From Pseudomonadota bacterium (lineage in GTDB: Bacteria; Pseudomonadota; Gammaproteobacteria; Steroidobacterales; Steroidobacteraceae), in contig JAFEDS010000018.1 of the NCBI GenBank assembly GCA_018241505.1, forward strand, positions 84,541 to 148,540: DNA of 64,000 nt. Direction: 5' to 3'. Made by a program: the position numbers and the translations under genes. The notes beneath the pieces were generated by a model. It made no database searches, was not told where the DNA came from, and saw only the letters and a program-made list of their open reading frames with translations. Positions 43,024-51,430 of the stretch are shown here, piece by piece (the first letter of the stretch is position 1; each line of letters starts with the position of its first letter).

Positions 43024-45324
43024 ATGTCATTGTTCTCGCGCTTCTTCCGTAAGGCGCCTCCTACCCCCGCAGTTACCGAAGTCTCCGCCCGTCCACCGGC
43101 TCCCGAAGTCCGGCCCGCAGCCCCCACGCCGGACCGGGCGCTCGAGGCTGCGAAGGAAGAGACGGTACTTCAAGCCGCGATCGACCGGAACGACCCGGAC
43201 GCGATTGCGCGCCTGGTGGTGGCGGGAAAATCCACCCGGATTCGCCAACTTGCCGCTCACGCCGTCAATGACCCCGCGCGGCTTCGCGATCTGATTCGGG
43301 AAGTCCGCGGCGGAAACGACAAGAGCGTCTACAAGATACTCACGTCCAAGCGGGACGCGCATCTTGCCGAAGCTCGCCAGCAGGGGCAGGTGCAGGAGGA
43401 GCTCAATACGGCTGCGGCCGCCGTTGAGCGTCACAGTCACCGGCCCTACGATGCCCTGTTCGGTCCGACTCTGGACCAGCTCGAGATCCGCTGGAAGGGC
43501 GTGGCCACCCACGCGTCAGCCGACCAGTTGGAACAGGTGCGTCAGGCCATCGACCGGTCGCGCGAAATCATTGCCAGCCACCTGCGTCAGGTCGCGGTGG
43601 AGGCGTCGCGCCAGCTTGCTGCTGAAAATGCGGCCGCCGAAGCCCAGCGGGTCAGGGAGCTCGAACAAAAGACCGCGGCGGCCGCGGCGGCCGAACGGGC
43701 CCAGGTCGAGGAGGCCGCGCGTAAGGAGCGGGCTGATCAGCTTGCCGCCGAAGCGCTCGCATTCCGGCAGATTGGCGGCCTGATACGCAAGGCGCGGGGC
43801 GCCCTCGACGAAGGCAGCACCGGGCGCGCGGCGGGACTGCGGCGTGTGATCGAAGAGAAGCTCGCCGGCGCGCCGCCCCTGTCGCCCTATCTCACCAACC
43901 AGCTCCACGGCCTGGACACCCGCTTGACTGAGCTCGAGGACTGGAAGAGCTTTTCGGTCGCACCGAAGCGCGCCGAGTTGCTGGAGGAAATCGAGTCGCT
44001 GGTGGATTCAACTCTGGATCCTCCGGTGCTGGCCGAGCGGATCAAGGGCCTGCAGGAAGAGTGGCGCACCCTCAGCAAGGGTGCCGGCGAGAACCTGGAG
44101 GAGGATTGGCAGCGCTTCCAGGGAGCCGCCCGCAAGGCCTACCAACCCTGTCGCGAGTACTTCGAGGCACAGAGCCTGGTGCGCCAGGAAAACCTGCAGC
44201 GGCGCGCGGCATTGTTGGCCCGGCTGGCGGCGTTTGCCAACGGCCACGACTGGGAGCACCCGGACTGGCGCCTGGTGTTGGTGGCCCTGCGCGAGTCCAA
44301 ACAGCTTTGGCGGCAACACTCGCCGGTGGACCGGGCCGCGGCCCGGGAGCTGCAGGAGCAGTTTGTGGCGGTGACCTCCCAACTGCAAGATCGCCTGGAT
44401 GCCGCCTATGCGGCCCATGTCGGGCAGAAGAAATCCCTGATCGAACGCGCCCAACAGTTGAGTTTGTCCGAAGACAGCCGCAAGGCCATTGACGAGGTGA
44501 AGGAGCTGCAACGCCGCTGGCAAAGCGTTGGGGTCGTGCCGCGCGACGAGGATCATCGCCTGTGGGAGGAGTTCCGGTTGCATTGCGATGCGGTCTTCCA
44601 GCGCCGGCAGCAGGAAAATGCCGAGTACAACGCGGCGTTGGAAGCCAACAGAGTGCAGGCGGTCGCTGCTTGCGAGGAGCTCGAAGGTCTGTCGAAGTTG
44701 TCCGGCGCACAGTTGCTGGGCAGTACTGCCCATATCGCCGAGTTGCGCAACTCGTTCGCGGCGCTCGGGGAGTTTCCGCGCGGCGCGGCGCGGGAGCTGC
44801 GCAATCGTTTTGAGCGGGCATTGGATCAGTGTGAGGCGGCGGTCGAGCGCCAGAAGTTGCGCGATACAGAGCAAAGCTGGAGCAGTCTGTTGGAAGTAGC
44901 CAACCGGGTCCGTGCCTACAAGCTGGCGCTGTTGAGCGAGCCGGATGCAGCGCTTCACGCCAGCCTGCGCGCGGCGGCCGAGACGCATTTCGCGGCCGTG
45001 ACCCGCTGGCCCAGGGGCGGATCCGAGGCGGTGAAAACCGCCCTGGAGAAGGCCGCGGGCGCCGATCTCGAGGCCAATGAGAAAGCGTTGCGCATGTTGT
45101 GTATTCGTGCGGAAATCCTGGCGGACCGGCCGAGCCCCGCCGAGGACCAGCCACTGCGCCGCGAATACCAGGTGCAGCGGCTCATGCAGGCCATGGGCCA
45201 GGGAGTCACGGCCGATGCAACCGAGATGGACACACTCACGCTCGAATGGGTGCAGGCAGGCCCGATTGAAGAGGGCCGCTACGCGCAGTTGTTGGAGCGG
45301 TTCAAGGAATGCCGCCCGCACTGA
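43024..45324 (+). CDS. DUF349 coiled-coil protein
   Basis: A 766-residue, highly charged, helical protein. Residues 1-40 are basic and proline-rich; a long Ala/Glu/Arg coiled coil covers about 190-260; DUF349 repeats with the ELQRRWQSVGxVP pattern (KELQRRWQSVGVVPRDED near 490, and an LQEEWRTL copy near 345) follow. The molecular role of DUF349 proteins is not firmly known. No signal peptide or membrane helix. Its stop lies 19 bp before the cytochrome c gene. Confidence 0.85.
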   Translation: MSLFSRFFRKAPPTPAVTEVSARPPAPEVRPAAPTPDRALEAAKEETVLQAAIDRNDPDAIARLVVAGKSTRIRQLAAHAVNDPARLRDLIREVRGGNDKSVYKILTSKRDAHLAEARQQGQVQEELNTAAAAVERHSHRPYDALFGPTLDQLEIRWKGVATHASADQLEQVRQAIDRSREIIASHLRQVAVEASRQLAAENAAAEAQRVRELEQKTAAAAAAERAQVEEAARKERADQLAAEALAFRQIGGLIRKARGALDEGSTGRAAGLRRVIEEKLAGAPPLSPYLTNQLHGLDTRLTELEDWKSFSVAPKRAELLEEIESLVDSTLDPPVLAERIKGLQEEWRTLSKGAGENLEEDWQRFQGAARKAYQPCREYFEAQSLVRQENLQRRAALLARLAAFANGHDWEHPDWRLVLVALRESKQLWRQHSPVDRAAARELQEQFVAVTSQLQDRLDAAYAAHVGQKKSLIERAQQLSLSEDSRKAIDEVKELQRRWQSVGVVPRDEDHRLWEEFRLHCDAVFQRRQQENAEYNAALEANRVQAVAACEELEGLSKLSGAQLLGSTAHIAELRNSFAALGEFPRGAARELRNRFERALDQCEAAVERQKLRDTEQSWSSLLEVANRVRAYKLALLSEPDAALHASLRAAAETHFAAVTRWPRGGSEAVKTALEKAAGADLEANEKALRMLCIRAEILADRPSPAEDQPLRREYQVQRLMQAMGQGVTADATEMDTLTLEWVQAGPIEEGRYAQLLERFKECRPH

Positions 45325-45343
45325 GGGCGCCCGGAGAGTTTGA

Positions 45344-46132
45344 ATGCGCGTACTTGCGGTGTTGATTGCTTTGGCGGTGTCTTCATGGAGCGTCGCGGCG
45401 GAGCCGGTTCTGACGGTGGATCAGAAGACCTACAGCGCCGGCGAGTTGCTCAGCAGGCCCGACGCGGTTTCCATCACCGTGGCGGACGATGCTTCCTATC
45501 GGCGATCCATGACCTACAAGGCGGTGCCTCTGCTGGCATTGCTGCCGGCTTCCCAAGGCAGCCGCTACGACACTCTGGAAGCTAAAGCCAGCGACGGATT
45601 CGTTGCACAAATTCCGCTGTCACTGGTTACCCGTGGGAGCAGCGGTGGGGCGGTCGCCTATCTCGCGGTGGAAGACCCGGCACATCCCTGGTCTGCGTTG
45701 CCGAATGAAAAGAAATCGGCCGGTCCGTTCTACGTCGTGTGGGATCATCCGCAGCGCTCGGATGTACGCCAGGAACAGTGGCCCTTTAACTTGGCGAGCC
45801 TCACCTTTGTTGAGAGCCCCTTGCATCGGTGGCCCCAGTTGGCCAGCCGCTCCACCGATCCGCTCGCGCAGTCAGGTCAGAAGGTGTTTGTGGCGTTCTG
45901 TTTGCCGTGTCACCAGTTGAAGGGCGCGGGGCTCGGAAAGATGGGTCCTGACCTGGGACAGCCGTTGCCGGTCATGCAGTACATCACTGAGCCGGGACTG
46001 CGCGCCATTGTGCGCAATCCCGCCGGCGTGCGGACCTGGCCCGAGCAACACATGAGTGGCTTCGGGCCGCAGGCACTGCCTGACGCGGAGCTCGACGCGC
46101 TGGTGGCCTATTTGAAAGGAATGGCTAAGTAG
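45344..46132 (+). CDS. Periplasmic cytochrome c with an N-terminal molybdopterin-like domain
   Basis: A 262-residue protein with a signal peptide (to about residue 18). The first ~160 residues (SITVADDASYRRSMTYKAVPLLALL) resemble the substrate-binding fold of oxidoreductase molybdopterin-domain proteins, but no cofactor Cys is obvious. The C-terminal part has one heme site FCLPCH near residue 187 and a probable axial Met in EQHMSGFG. It likely carries electrons in the periplasm, possibly for the PQQ dehydrogenase encoded on the opposite strand, which it overlaps by 8 bp at the 3' end. Confidence 0.82.
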   Translation: MRVLAVLIALAVSSWSVAAEPVLTVDQKTYSAGELLSRPDAVSITVADDASYRRSMTYKAVPLLALLPASQGSRYDTLEAKASDGFVAQIPLSLVTRGSSGGAVAYLAVEDPAHPWSALPNEKKSAGPFYVVWDHPQRSDVRQEQWPFNLASLTFVESPLHRWPQLASRSTDPLAQSGQKVFVAFCLPCHQLKGAGLGKMGPDLGQPLPVMQYITEPGLRAIVRNPAGVRTWPEQHMSGFGPQALPDAELDALVAYLKGMAK

Positions 46133-48179
46133 CGCTGTCCGGCAGCGAAAAGGCGACGATGCTGCTGCCCGAAGCGGCGCCGTTCTTGCCGCCACCGCAC
46201 ACAATGACCACGTACTGCTTCCCATCCAACGAATAGAGGGCGGGAGTCGCGTTACCCGCAGCCGGTAACACGGTTTCCCACAGCAGCCGGCCGGTCAGCT
46301 CATCGAAGGCTCTGAGCTTCTTGTCGAAGTTGGTTGCGGCAATGAACAGCAGGCCGCTGGCCGTGACGACCGGCCCTCCATAGTTGTCACTGCCGGTGTG
46401 TGTGATCCCTTTCGCCACCAGTTCGGGATATTCCCCCAGCGGGATCTGCCAGCGGATCGTGCCCTGGTTGAGATCGATGGCATTCAGGGTCCCCCACGGC
46501 GGAGTCAGGGGCGGATAACCGTCCGGATCGCGAAACAGGATGTATCCCTCGTTGCGGTATTTCAGCCAGTTGGGATCCTTCGTGGCGGCCACGGGGTCGA
46601 TGACACCCGTGTCCTTGCCGGTTTCCAAAAACTCGACAATCTCATCGACATTCTTTTCCAGGTAATCGAAGGAGGGCATGCGCCCGGTACCCTCGCGGAC
46701 GATGCGAGTGATTTGCTCACGGCTGAGACGTTTGCCGATGTCCACCAGCGTTGGGAAAGTCGGTGGCGCGCCCTCGAGATGGTCGCCGTGACAGCTCGCG
46801 CAGTTGTTTTTGTACAGCGAGGTAGTGTCATGCGTGACCATGCGGATGACCCAGGGCTGTTCGTTCGAGTTGACAAACAGCAGGCCTGCTTTCTCATCGT
46901 AGGCCGCGCCGCCCCATTCACCACCGCCGTCCGTTCCAGGCATCAACACCGTGCCGCGCTTGCCGGGTGGCGTGTACATCCCATTCGAATCGAGCTTTTC
47001 CAGTTGCGCCAGCACGGCGGCATGCGCTTCGGGAGTCCGGTTGGTCACCATGTCCCGGGTGAAGGCCTGTCGGGTGAACGGCGGCGGAGCGACGGGGTAG
47101 GGCTGCGTGTCGGCCAGCTTCTCGCCCTCCAGCGCGGAGGCGGGCACCTTGCGGTATTGAATTGGAAAGAGCGGTTTGCCGCTCCTGCGATCCAACACAA
47201 ACACGGTACCCATTTTCGTGATCTGCGCCAGCGCTTCGACCGGCTTACCGTTGTGTTGTACCGTGACGAGGCTCGGTGGAGCTGGAAAGTCCAGGTCCCA
47301 CACATCGTGTCTGACGCCTTGGAAGTGCCAGATGTGCCTGCCGGTCCTGGCATCGAGTGCCAACACGCAGTTGGCATACAGGTTGTCGCCGATGCGATTG
47401 GCGCCGTAGAAATCGAACGAAGCCGAGCCGGTCGCGGCGAACACCATCCCGAGCTTCGGATCGAGGCTCAGGCCCGACCAGGCATTCGCGCCGCCTGAGA
47501 TCTGATACGCATTTTTCGGCCAGGTCTCGTACCCGGGTTCCCCGGGCCATGGAATGGTGTGAAAAATCCAGCGCTGCCGGCCCGTCTTGACATCGAACGC
47601 CCGGATGTGTCCGGGCGACCCGGGGAGTGTCTCGGGAACTGTGCTGCCGAGAATCAGCAAGTCCTCGAAAATCACACCGGGACTGCTGGCGCTGACACTC
47701 ATTCTGTCGGCCGGCCGCCCCAGGCCTTCGCGCAGGTCGACCCGGCCTGCGGCACCAAACCCGGCCAGGGGCTTCCCGGTCGCGCGGTCCAGGGCATACA
47801 GGAAGTTGCGGTAAGTGACGAAAACGCGGTCCTGGTAAACCGTGACACCGCGATGACGAATGCGATGTGTTGGCGCGACGCCGCCGGATGGATCGAACTT
47901 CCAAACCTCGCGGCCGGTCCGGGCATCGAGTGCAACCACCTGCAGGGTCGGTGTCGTGGCGTAGAGCGTACCGTCGACCACGACCGGGTTGCTCTGCATC
48001 TCCGAGTCCTTGAAGGAGTCGTGCGAGTCGTAGGTCCACGCCACCTTCAATCGACCGACATTGCCCGGGGTTATCTGGGTGAGGGGCGAATAGCGGAGGT
48101 TGTAGGTGCTGCCGCCGTTCGCCGGCCACTCGGTATCGGTGGCGGTCGCCGCCGCCATCAGTAGAAGCAGAGCTTTCAC
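46125..48179 (-). CDS. PQQ-dependent dehydrogenase with a heme c domain
   Basis: A 684-residue quinoprotein. A short signal peptide (MKALLLLMAAATA) is followed by an eight-bladed propeller with repeated AxDxxTGxxxW docking motifs (VVALDARTGREVWKF, VLALDARTGRHIWHF). A cytochrome c module is inserted at about 440-530 (NNCASCHGDHLEGAPP, axial Met in GRMPSF), and the last blades follow. It should oxidise a sugar or alcohol in the periplasm and pass electrons to its heme. Start GTG 48179 with GGGA 8 bases upstream. PQQ synthesis genes are not in the window. Confidence 0.87.
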   Translation of the reverse strand: MKALLLLMAAATATDTEWPANGGSTYNLRYSPLTQITPGNVGRLKVAWTYDSHDSFKDSEMQSNPVVVDGTLYATTPTLQVVALDARTGREVWKFDPSGGVAPTHRIRHRGVTVYQDRVFVTYRNFLYALDRATGKPLAGFGAAGRVDLREGLGRPADRMSVSASSPGVIFEDLLILGSTVPETLPGSPGHIRAFDVKTGRQRWIFHTIPWPGEPGYETWPKNAYQISGGANAWSGLSLDPKLGMVFAATGSASFDFYGANRIGDNLYANCVLALDARTGRHIWHFQGVRHDVWDLDFPAPPSLVTVQHNGKPVEALAQITKMGTVFVLDRRSGKPLFPIQYRKVPASALEGEKLADTQPYPVAPPPFTRQAFTRDMVTNRTPEAHAAVLAQLEKLDSNGMYTPPGKRGTVLMPGTDGGGEWGGAAYDEKAGLLFVNSNEQPWVIRMVTHDTTSLYKNNCASCHGDHLEGAPPTFPTLVDIGKRLSREQITRIVREGTGRMPSFDYLEKNVDEIVEFLETGKDTGVIDPVAATKDPNWLKYRNEGYILFRDPDGYPPLTPPWGTLNAIDLNQGTIRWQIPLGEYPELVAKGITHTGSDNYGGPVVTASGLLFIAATNFDKKLRAFDELTGRLLWETVLPAAGNATPALYSLDGKQYVVIVCGGGKNGAASGSSIVAFSLPDSAT

Positions 48180-48233
48180 GGAGTTCCCGGTCGCTGCGTG
48201 TGTTGATCATGAGCATGGCAGCGATGGTTTCGG

Positions 48234-49391
48234 GTGGCTAGTGCCTTTGGCCCGACCTGTGCCGTTGCGCTCGTGCAGGCTTTGAGCGGTGTGCTAGCCT
48301 TTGCAGGAGTGACTAATAGCCCATTCCAGCTCACCGCCCGCGCTACCGATTCCGTCCGCTCCTTGCAGCCGATTGTCTTTGCTTTCGGTCGACTGGGTGA
48401 CATGGTCATGTTGAGCGCTGCGCTGAACCTGCTGCGTGAACGCTTCGGCCGGCGCTGTTTGCTGGTCGGTGCCGGGCCGTGGAATTCCGTACTGTTCCAG
48501 GGACATGCCGACGTCGAGCGGGTCTTGTCTTTCCCGCGCCATGTCCCGTTCATGCTGAGCTGCGCCTGGTGGCGGTTGCTCATTGCGCTGCAGCAGGCCG
48601 GTCCCGGGCCGGTTTATGTATGTGAACGCTCACCGCGGCAGTTGTCACGCATCCAGCGCATGCTCGCGGTCGCAACCATCGATCCGCAACGATGTTTGTT
48701 CGTAGGTGACGTTGCCGGCGAAGCGGATCACTGGGTCGATAGTTATGTGCGGTTGGGCCATCTCACGCCCGCCGCTGTCGAGTCGCCGGGTGACCCGAGC
48801 GCACTGGGGAAAAATGCAGCGCCGCGCCTGTACGTGTCCGAGGCGGAGAGATTGGAGCGCGATGCCTGGCTTCAGGCCCGCGGCTGGCTCGGCCGCCCAC
48901 TCGTTCTCGTGCAGCCCGGTAACTTTCGCACCATGAGCAAGCGCCGGGACGAGTGGCGTCGACTCAACAAGGATGACAAGTCGTGGCCCATCGAGAACTG
49001 GGTTGCTCTGTCGCAGCGGGTGCTGGCGAGGCTGCCGGATGTACGTGTAGTGCTTTGCGGTGCCCCTCAGGAAGGCGGATTGCTGCGCGAGATTGTCGCC
49101 AGCGCGGGATCCTCGCAGATTGCCGCCGCTGAATTGGGCCTGCGGCAGTTGATGGCCCTGAGCGAGTCGGCGCACAGTATGATTTCGGTTGATACCGGGC
49201 CCGCGCACGTCGCTGCGGCGTTGGGCCTGCCGCTCGTAGTGTTGTTCGGTTCCCAGCCGCAGCATGTATGGTTGCCACGCAGCTCGTCAGGGTCTTCCGT
49301 GTTGGGTCTCGGCGGCCCTCCGCGCAGCAACCGGGTCGATCAGATACCCATGAATGAGGTATTCGACGCGTGGTGCTCGCTGACGGCGTAA
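48234..49391 (+). CDS. Glycosyltransferase family 9 (heptosyltransferase-like)
   Basis: A 385-residue GT-B protein: IVFAFGRLGDMVMLSAALNLLRERFG is the N-terminal signature of GT9, and ISVDTGPAHVAAALGLPLVVLFG the nucleotide-sugar site. It probably adds heptose or another sugar to lipopolysaccharide or a similar glycan in the cytosol. The start is unsure: the N-terminal ~45 residues before the signature look unconserved, and GTG 48309 is an alternative, but neither has a well-spaced SD. A C-terminal fragment of a related gene lies at 50,840-51,163. Confidence 0.85.
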   Translation: MASAFGPTCAVALVQALSGVLAFAGVTNSPFQLTARATDSVRSLQPIVFAFGRLGDMVMLSAALNLLRERFGRRCLLVGAGPWNSVLFQGHADVERVLSFPRHVPFMLSCAWWRLLIALQQAGPGPVYVCERSPRQLSRIQRMLAVATIDPQRCLFVGDVAGEADHWVDSYVRLGHLTPAAVESPGDPSALGKNAAPRLYVSEAERLERDAWLQARGWLGRPLVLVQPGNFRTMSKRRDEWRRLNKDDKSWPIENWVALSQRVLARLPDVRVVLCGAPQEGGLLREIVASAGSSQIAAAELGLRQLMALSESAHSMISVDTGPAHVAAALGLPLVVLFGSQPQHVWLPRSSSGSSVLGLGGPPRSNRVDQIPMNEVFDAWCSLTA

Positions 49392-49496
49392 CGCCGCTGC
49401 AGCCGACCGCCGGCAATCGCACCGCCGTCCACACCAGATTGCGATCAGATGTGGACGGCGCTTATCCACGCTATATCTTCAGCGTCGTCACCGCCG

Positions 49497-50537
49497 CTAT
49501 CCGGGAATCGTTGCGACCTCTATCTCAGTCCCCTGCGTAAAGTAAATCAGCATCTGAGTATTTCTATGAAGAATCGCTGGATTTCCGGAAACACCCAGGG
49601 TGTTTGGCGAGCCAGCGGGAGTAAACATCTCGTAGGATTGATACGCATTGCTACCCGGATTAACTGAGGTGTGGAACAGGGAATTGCAGGGCGCATACGG
49701 ACAGGCCCCAAAGAAGCTCTGAATTCCACCGTTGAAAAAAACAATCCCGGGTCCGGTCGAGCCGACAACAGGCGCATAGGTATATGTGTGACCGGGAAGG
49801 GTCCCGGAGCAATTTTTAGGTGCGATGGGACCCAGCGCGTTGAGATATTGACATTGGTTGTTTGACGTCCACGCTAAGTAGACGGCGCCAGTTGATGCAG
49901 CGGCCAACCCTGGCGAGTATGGACTCGTGTACGACGCATAAGTTGTTTTTGCCCAACTTGTCCCATTGGTCGATGTGGCATAGTTGATGAGATTGTTGCC
50001 CACCCCAGCCCAGGCCAGATACAAAGTACCATTGTTTACTGTGAGTGAGACACTGCCTGCAGCCTGCTGGACGGCACCGCCAGCGGTCACCAGGGACTTG
50101 TGACTCGTAAAGGCTCCGCTCAAGGTTGTGCCGACAGGAGCGTATGCGATGTTGATATGATTGGATCCACCGGTCCAAGCGTAGTAAATATTACCGTTGA
50201 GAACTGCAATGCCCGGTCCGGTAGGCGATATAGACCAGTCGGTGGAACTCAGCGGGTTCATCGCACTGCTGAAATTGATTCCGTCCGAAGAGTAGGCAAT
50301 ATTGAGGTAGGCCTGTCCACTTTGCGGTCCGTTAGTGCCTGACCAAGCTAAATAGACGCGGCCGGTGTTGTCGACTGTCACCGCCGGTCCGACTCTACTC
50401 TGCTGGTGAAGATCAGTAAGGGTTGAAACATTCTGAGTATAAGACCACTGCGCGTTGGCTCTGTGGGGTGTTATCACGAGTGCGATCACTAACACCGAGA
50501 TGAGCCATGAGGATAAAACTCTCGCCCTGATATTCAT
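49497..50537 (-). CDS. Secreted sialidase-like beta-propeller protein
   Basis: A 346-residue protein with a signal peptide ending near ANAQ (residue 30). The mature part has repeats with YLAWSG, YYAWTG, YLAWAG and YLAWTS strands and Asp-box-like turns (AYSSDGINFS, ATSTNGTSW), as in sialidase/BNR-fold propellers. It lacks recognisable catalytic Arg-triad context, so it may be a lectin-like or structural surface protein. AAGGAG precedes the ATG. Its base composition is clearly less GC-rich than its neighbours and its codon use differs, which points to transfer. It lies between an intact and a truncated GT9 gene. Confidence 0.75.
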   Translation of the reverse strand: MNIRARVLSSWLISVLVIALVITPHRANAQWSYTQNVSTLTDLHQQSRVGPAVTVDNTGRVYLAWSGTNGPQSGQAYLNIAYSSDGINFSSAMNPLSSTDWSISPTGPGIAVLNGNIYYAWTGGSNHINIAYAPVGTTLSGAFTSHKSLVTAGGAVQQAAGSVSLTVNNGTLYLAWAGVGNNLINYATSTNGTSWAKTTYASYTSPYSPGLAAASTGAVYLAWTSNNQCQYLNALGPIAPKNCSGTLPGHTYTYAPVVGSTGPGIVFFNGGIQSFFGACPYAPCNSLFHTSVNPGSNAYQSYEMFTPAGSPNTLGVSGNPAILHRNTQMLIYFTQGTEIEVATIPG

Positions 50538-50539
50538 CC

Positions 50540-51163
50540 GTGTACTCCTTGAGACTTGTTTATTCTGTTCCAGAGCATCCAGCGTCTGAGAAATTATCTT
50601 GGGCGTTCCCGCAAGTCAAATTCGATGCTCACGGCTATTCATTGTTGAAGGAAAGGCTCGGCGTGCCGAATTTGTCAGGCGACGTTATATCTTTTAATGC
50701 TCGTGCAAGAGGAGCGGGTACTCGCGGATCCAATTCGCCAGATGAGAGCTGCATTGCAACATGGGAAGCTGACGTGATTAGACTGCGCGTCACCTCTATG
50801 CTCCAAGAGATCGAGGCGGTAGCAAACGTCGACGTGTTGGTTGGAATCGGCCCCGGTCTTCGTGCGTTATTCGCGCTGTGTGGGACCGGTCATGGCATGG
50901 TGTCTGTTGACACCGGGCCTGCGCATGTTGCCGGCGCGTTGGGTCTGGCGTTGGCTGTCTTGTATGGCGCCGAATCTCCCGATTATTGGTTGCCCAGGAC
51001 GCCGTGCGGTTCTCCCGTTTTGGGAGTGGGGGGACCGCCTGATTTCAGTAGGGCAGAGCAGGTGCCGGTAGACGCGTTGTTCAACGCGTGGCTCGCCGTC
51101 ACCGAGGTCAGAGAGACGAAGCGCGGCCATCCGGCCGCACTGCCGCGCTCAGCCGCCGTTTGA
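50540..51163 (+). pseudogene. Truncated GT9 glycosyltransferase with an unrelated N-terminus
   Basis: From about 50,830 to the stop the product matches the C-terminal quarter of the GT9 protein at 48,234: VSVDTGPAHVAGALGLALAVLYG, YWLPRTPCGSPVLGVGGPP and VDALFNAWLAVTE align with its last ~75 residues. The preceding ~95 codons have lower GC and no GT9 similarity; the join around VDVLVGIGPGLRALF looks like the end of a GT61-type domain, but that is tentative. GTG 50540 overlaps the leader of the divergent gene and has no SD. Most likely a remnant left by rearrangement. Confidence 0.7.
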
Positions 51164-51328
51164 TCAGCGACAGTAAAACTCGTCGTGCGGTCCGCACTCG
51201 TGCCACGAACGCTCGTGGTAGTAACGATGATGGGGCCGGTCGTAGTAACCCTCACGGGGTACGACGACGCACGCTGACGTGACCGCGAGCAATCCCAATA
51301 GAACGCAGCATTTCGCTATGAGTTGCAT
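51164..51328 (-). CDS. Small lipoprotein, 54 residues, Tyr/His-rich
   Basis: From ATG 51326-51328 the frame gives MQLIAKCCVLLGLLAVTSAC, a lipoprotein signal with Cys20 as the lipidation site, then a 34-residue mature part with YYDRPHHRYYHERSWHECGPHD and FYCR at the end. AGGAGA lies 5 bases before the ATG, a very good SD. It resembles the short Tyr/His-rich lipoproteins seen in many proteobacteria. Two Cys after the lipid Cys may form a disulfide, and the His could bind metal. It ends exactly one base after the GT9 remnant stop (convergent). Confidence 0.75.
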   Translation of the reverse strand: MQLIAKCCVLLGLLAVTSACVVVPREGYYDRPHHRYYHERSWHECGPHDEFYCR

Positions 51329-51430
51329 GTGAATCTCCTGAGCGCTTGCCAGAATTAACGCAGGGCAAGGCCAAAAGATCCGGTGTGCCGCGTTCGTGCT
51401 CAGGCTTGGGTTTCAGTACGGCGCACGCGC

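Noticed and set aside
44008-45321. A 437-codon minus-strand frame
   Set aside because: It is antisense to the DUF349 protein, whose coiled-coil and repeat motifs are coherent.
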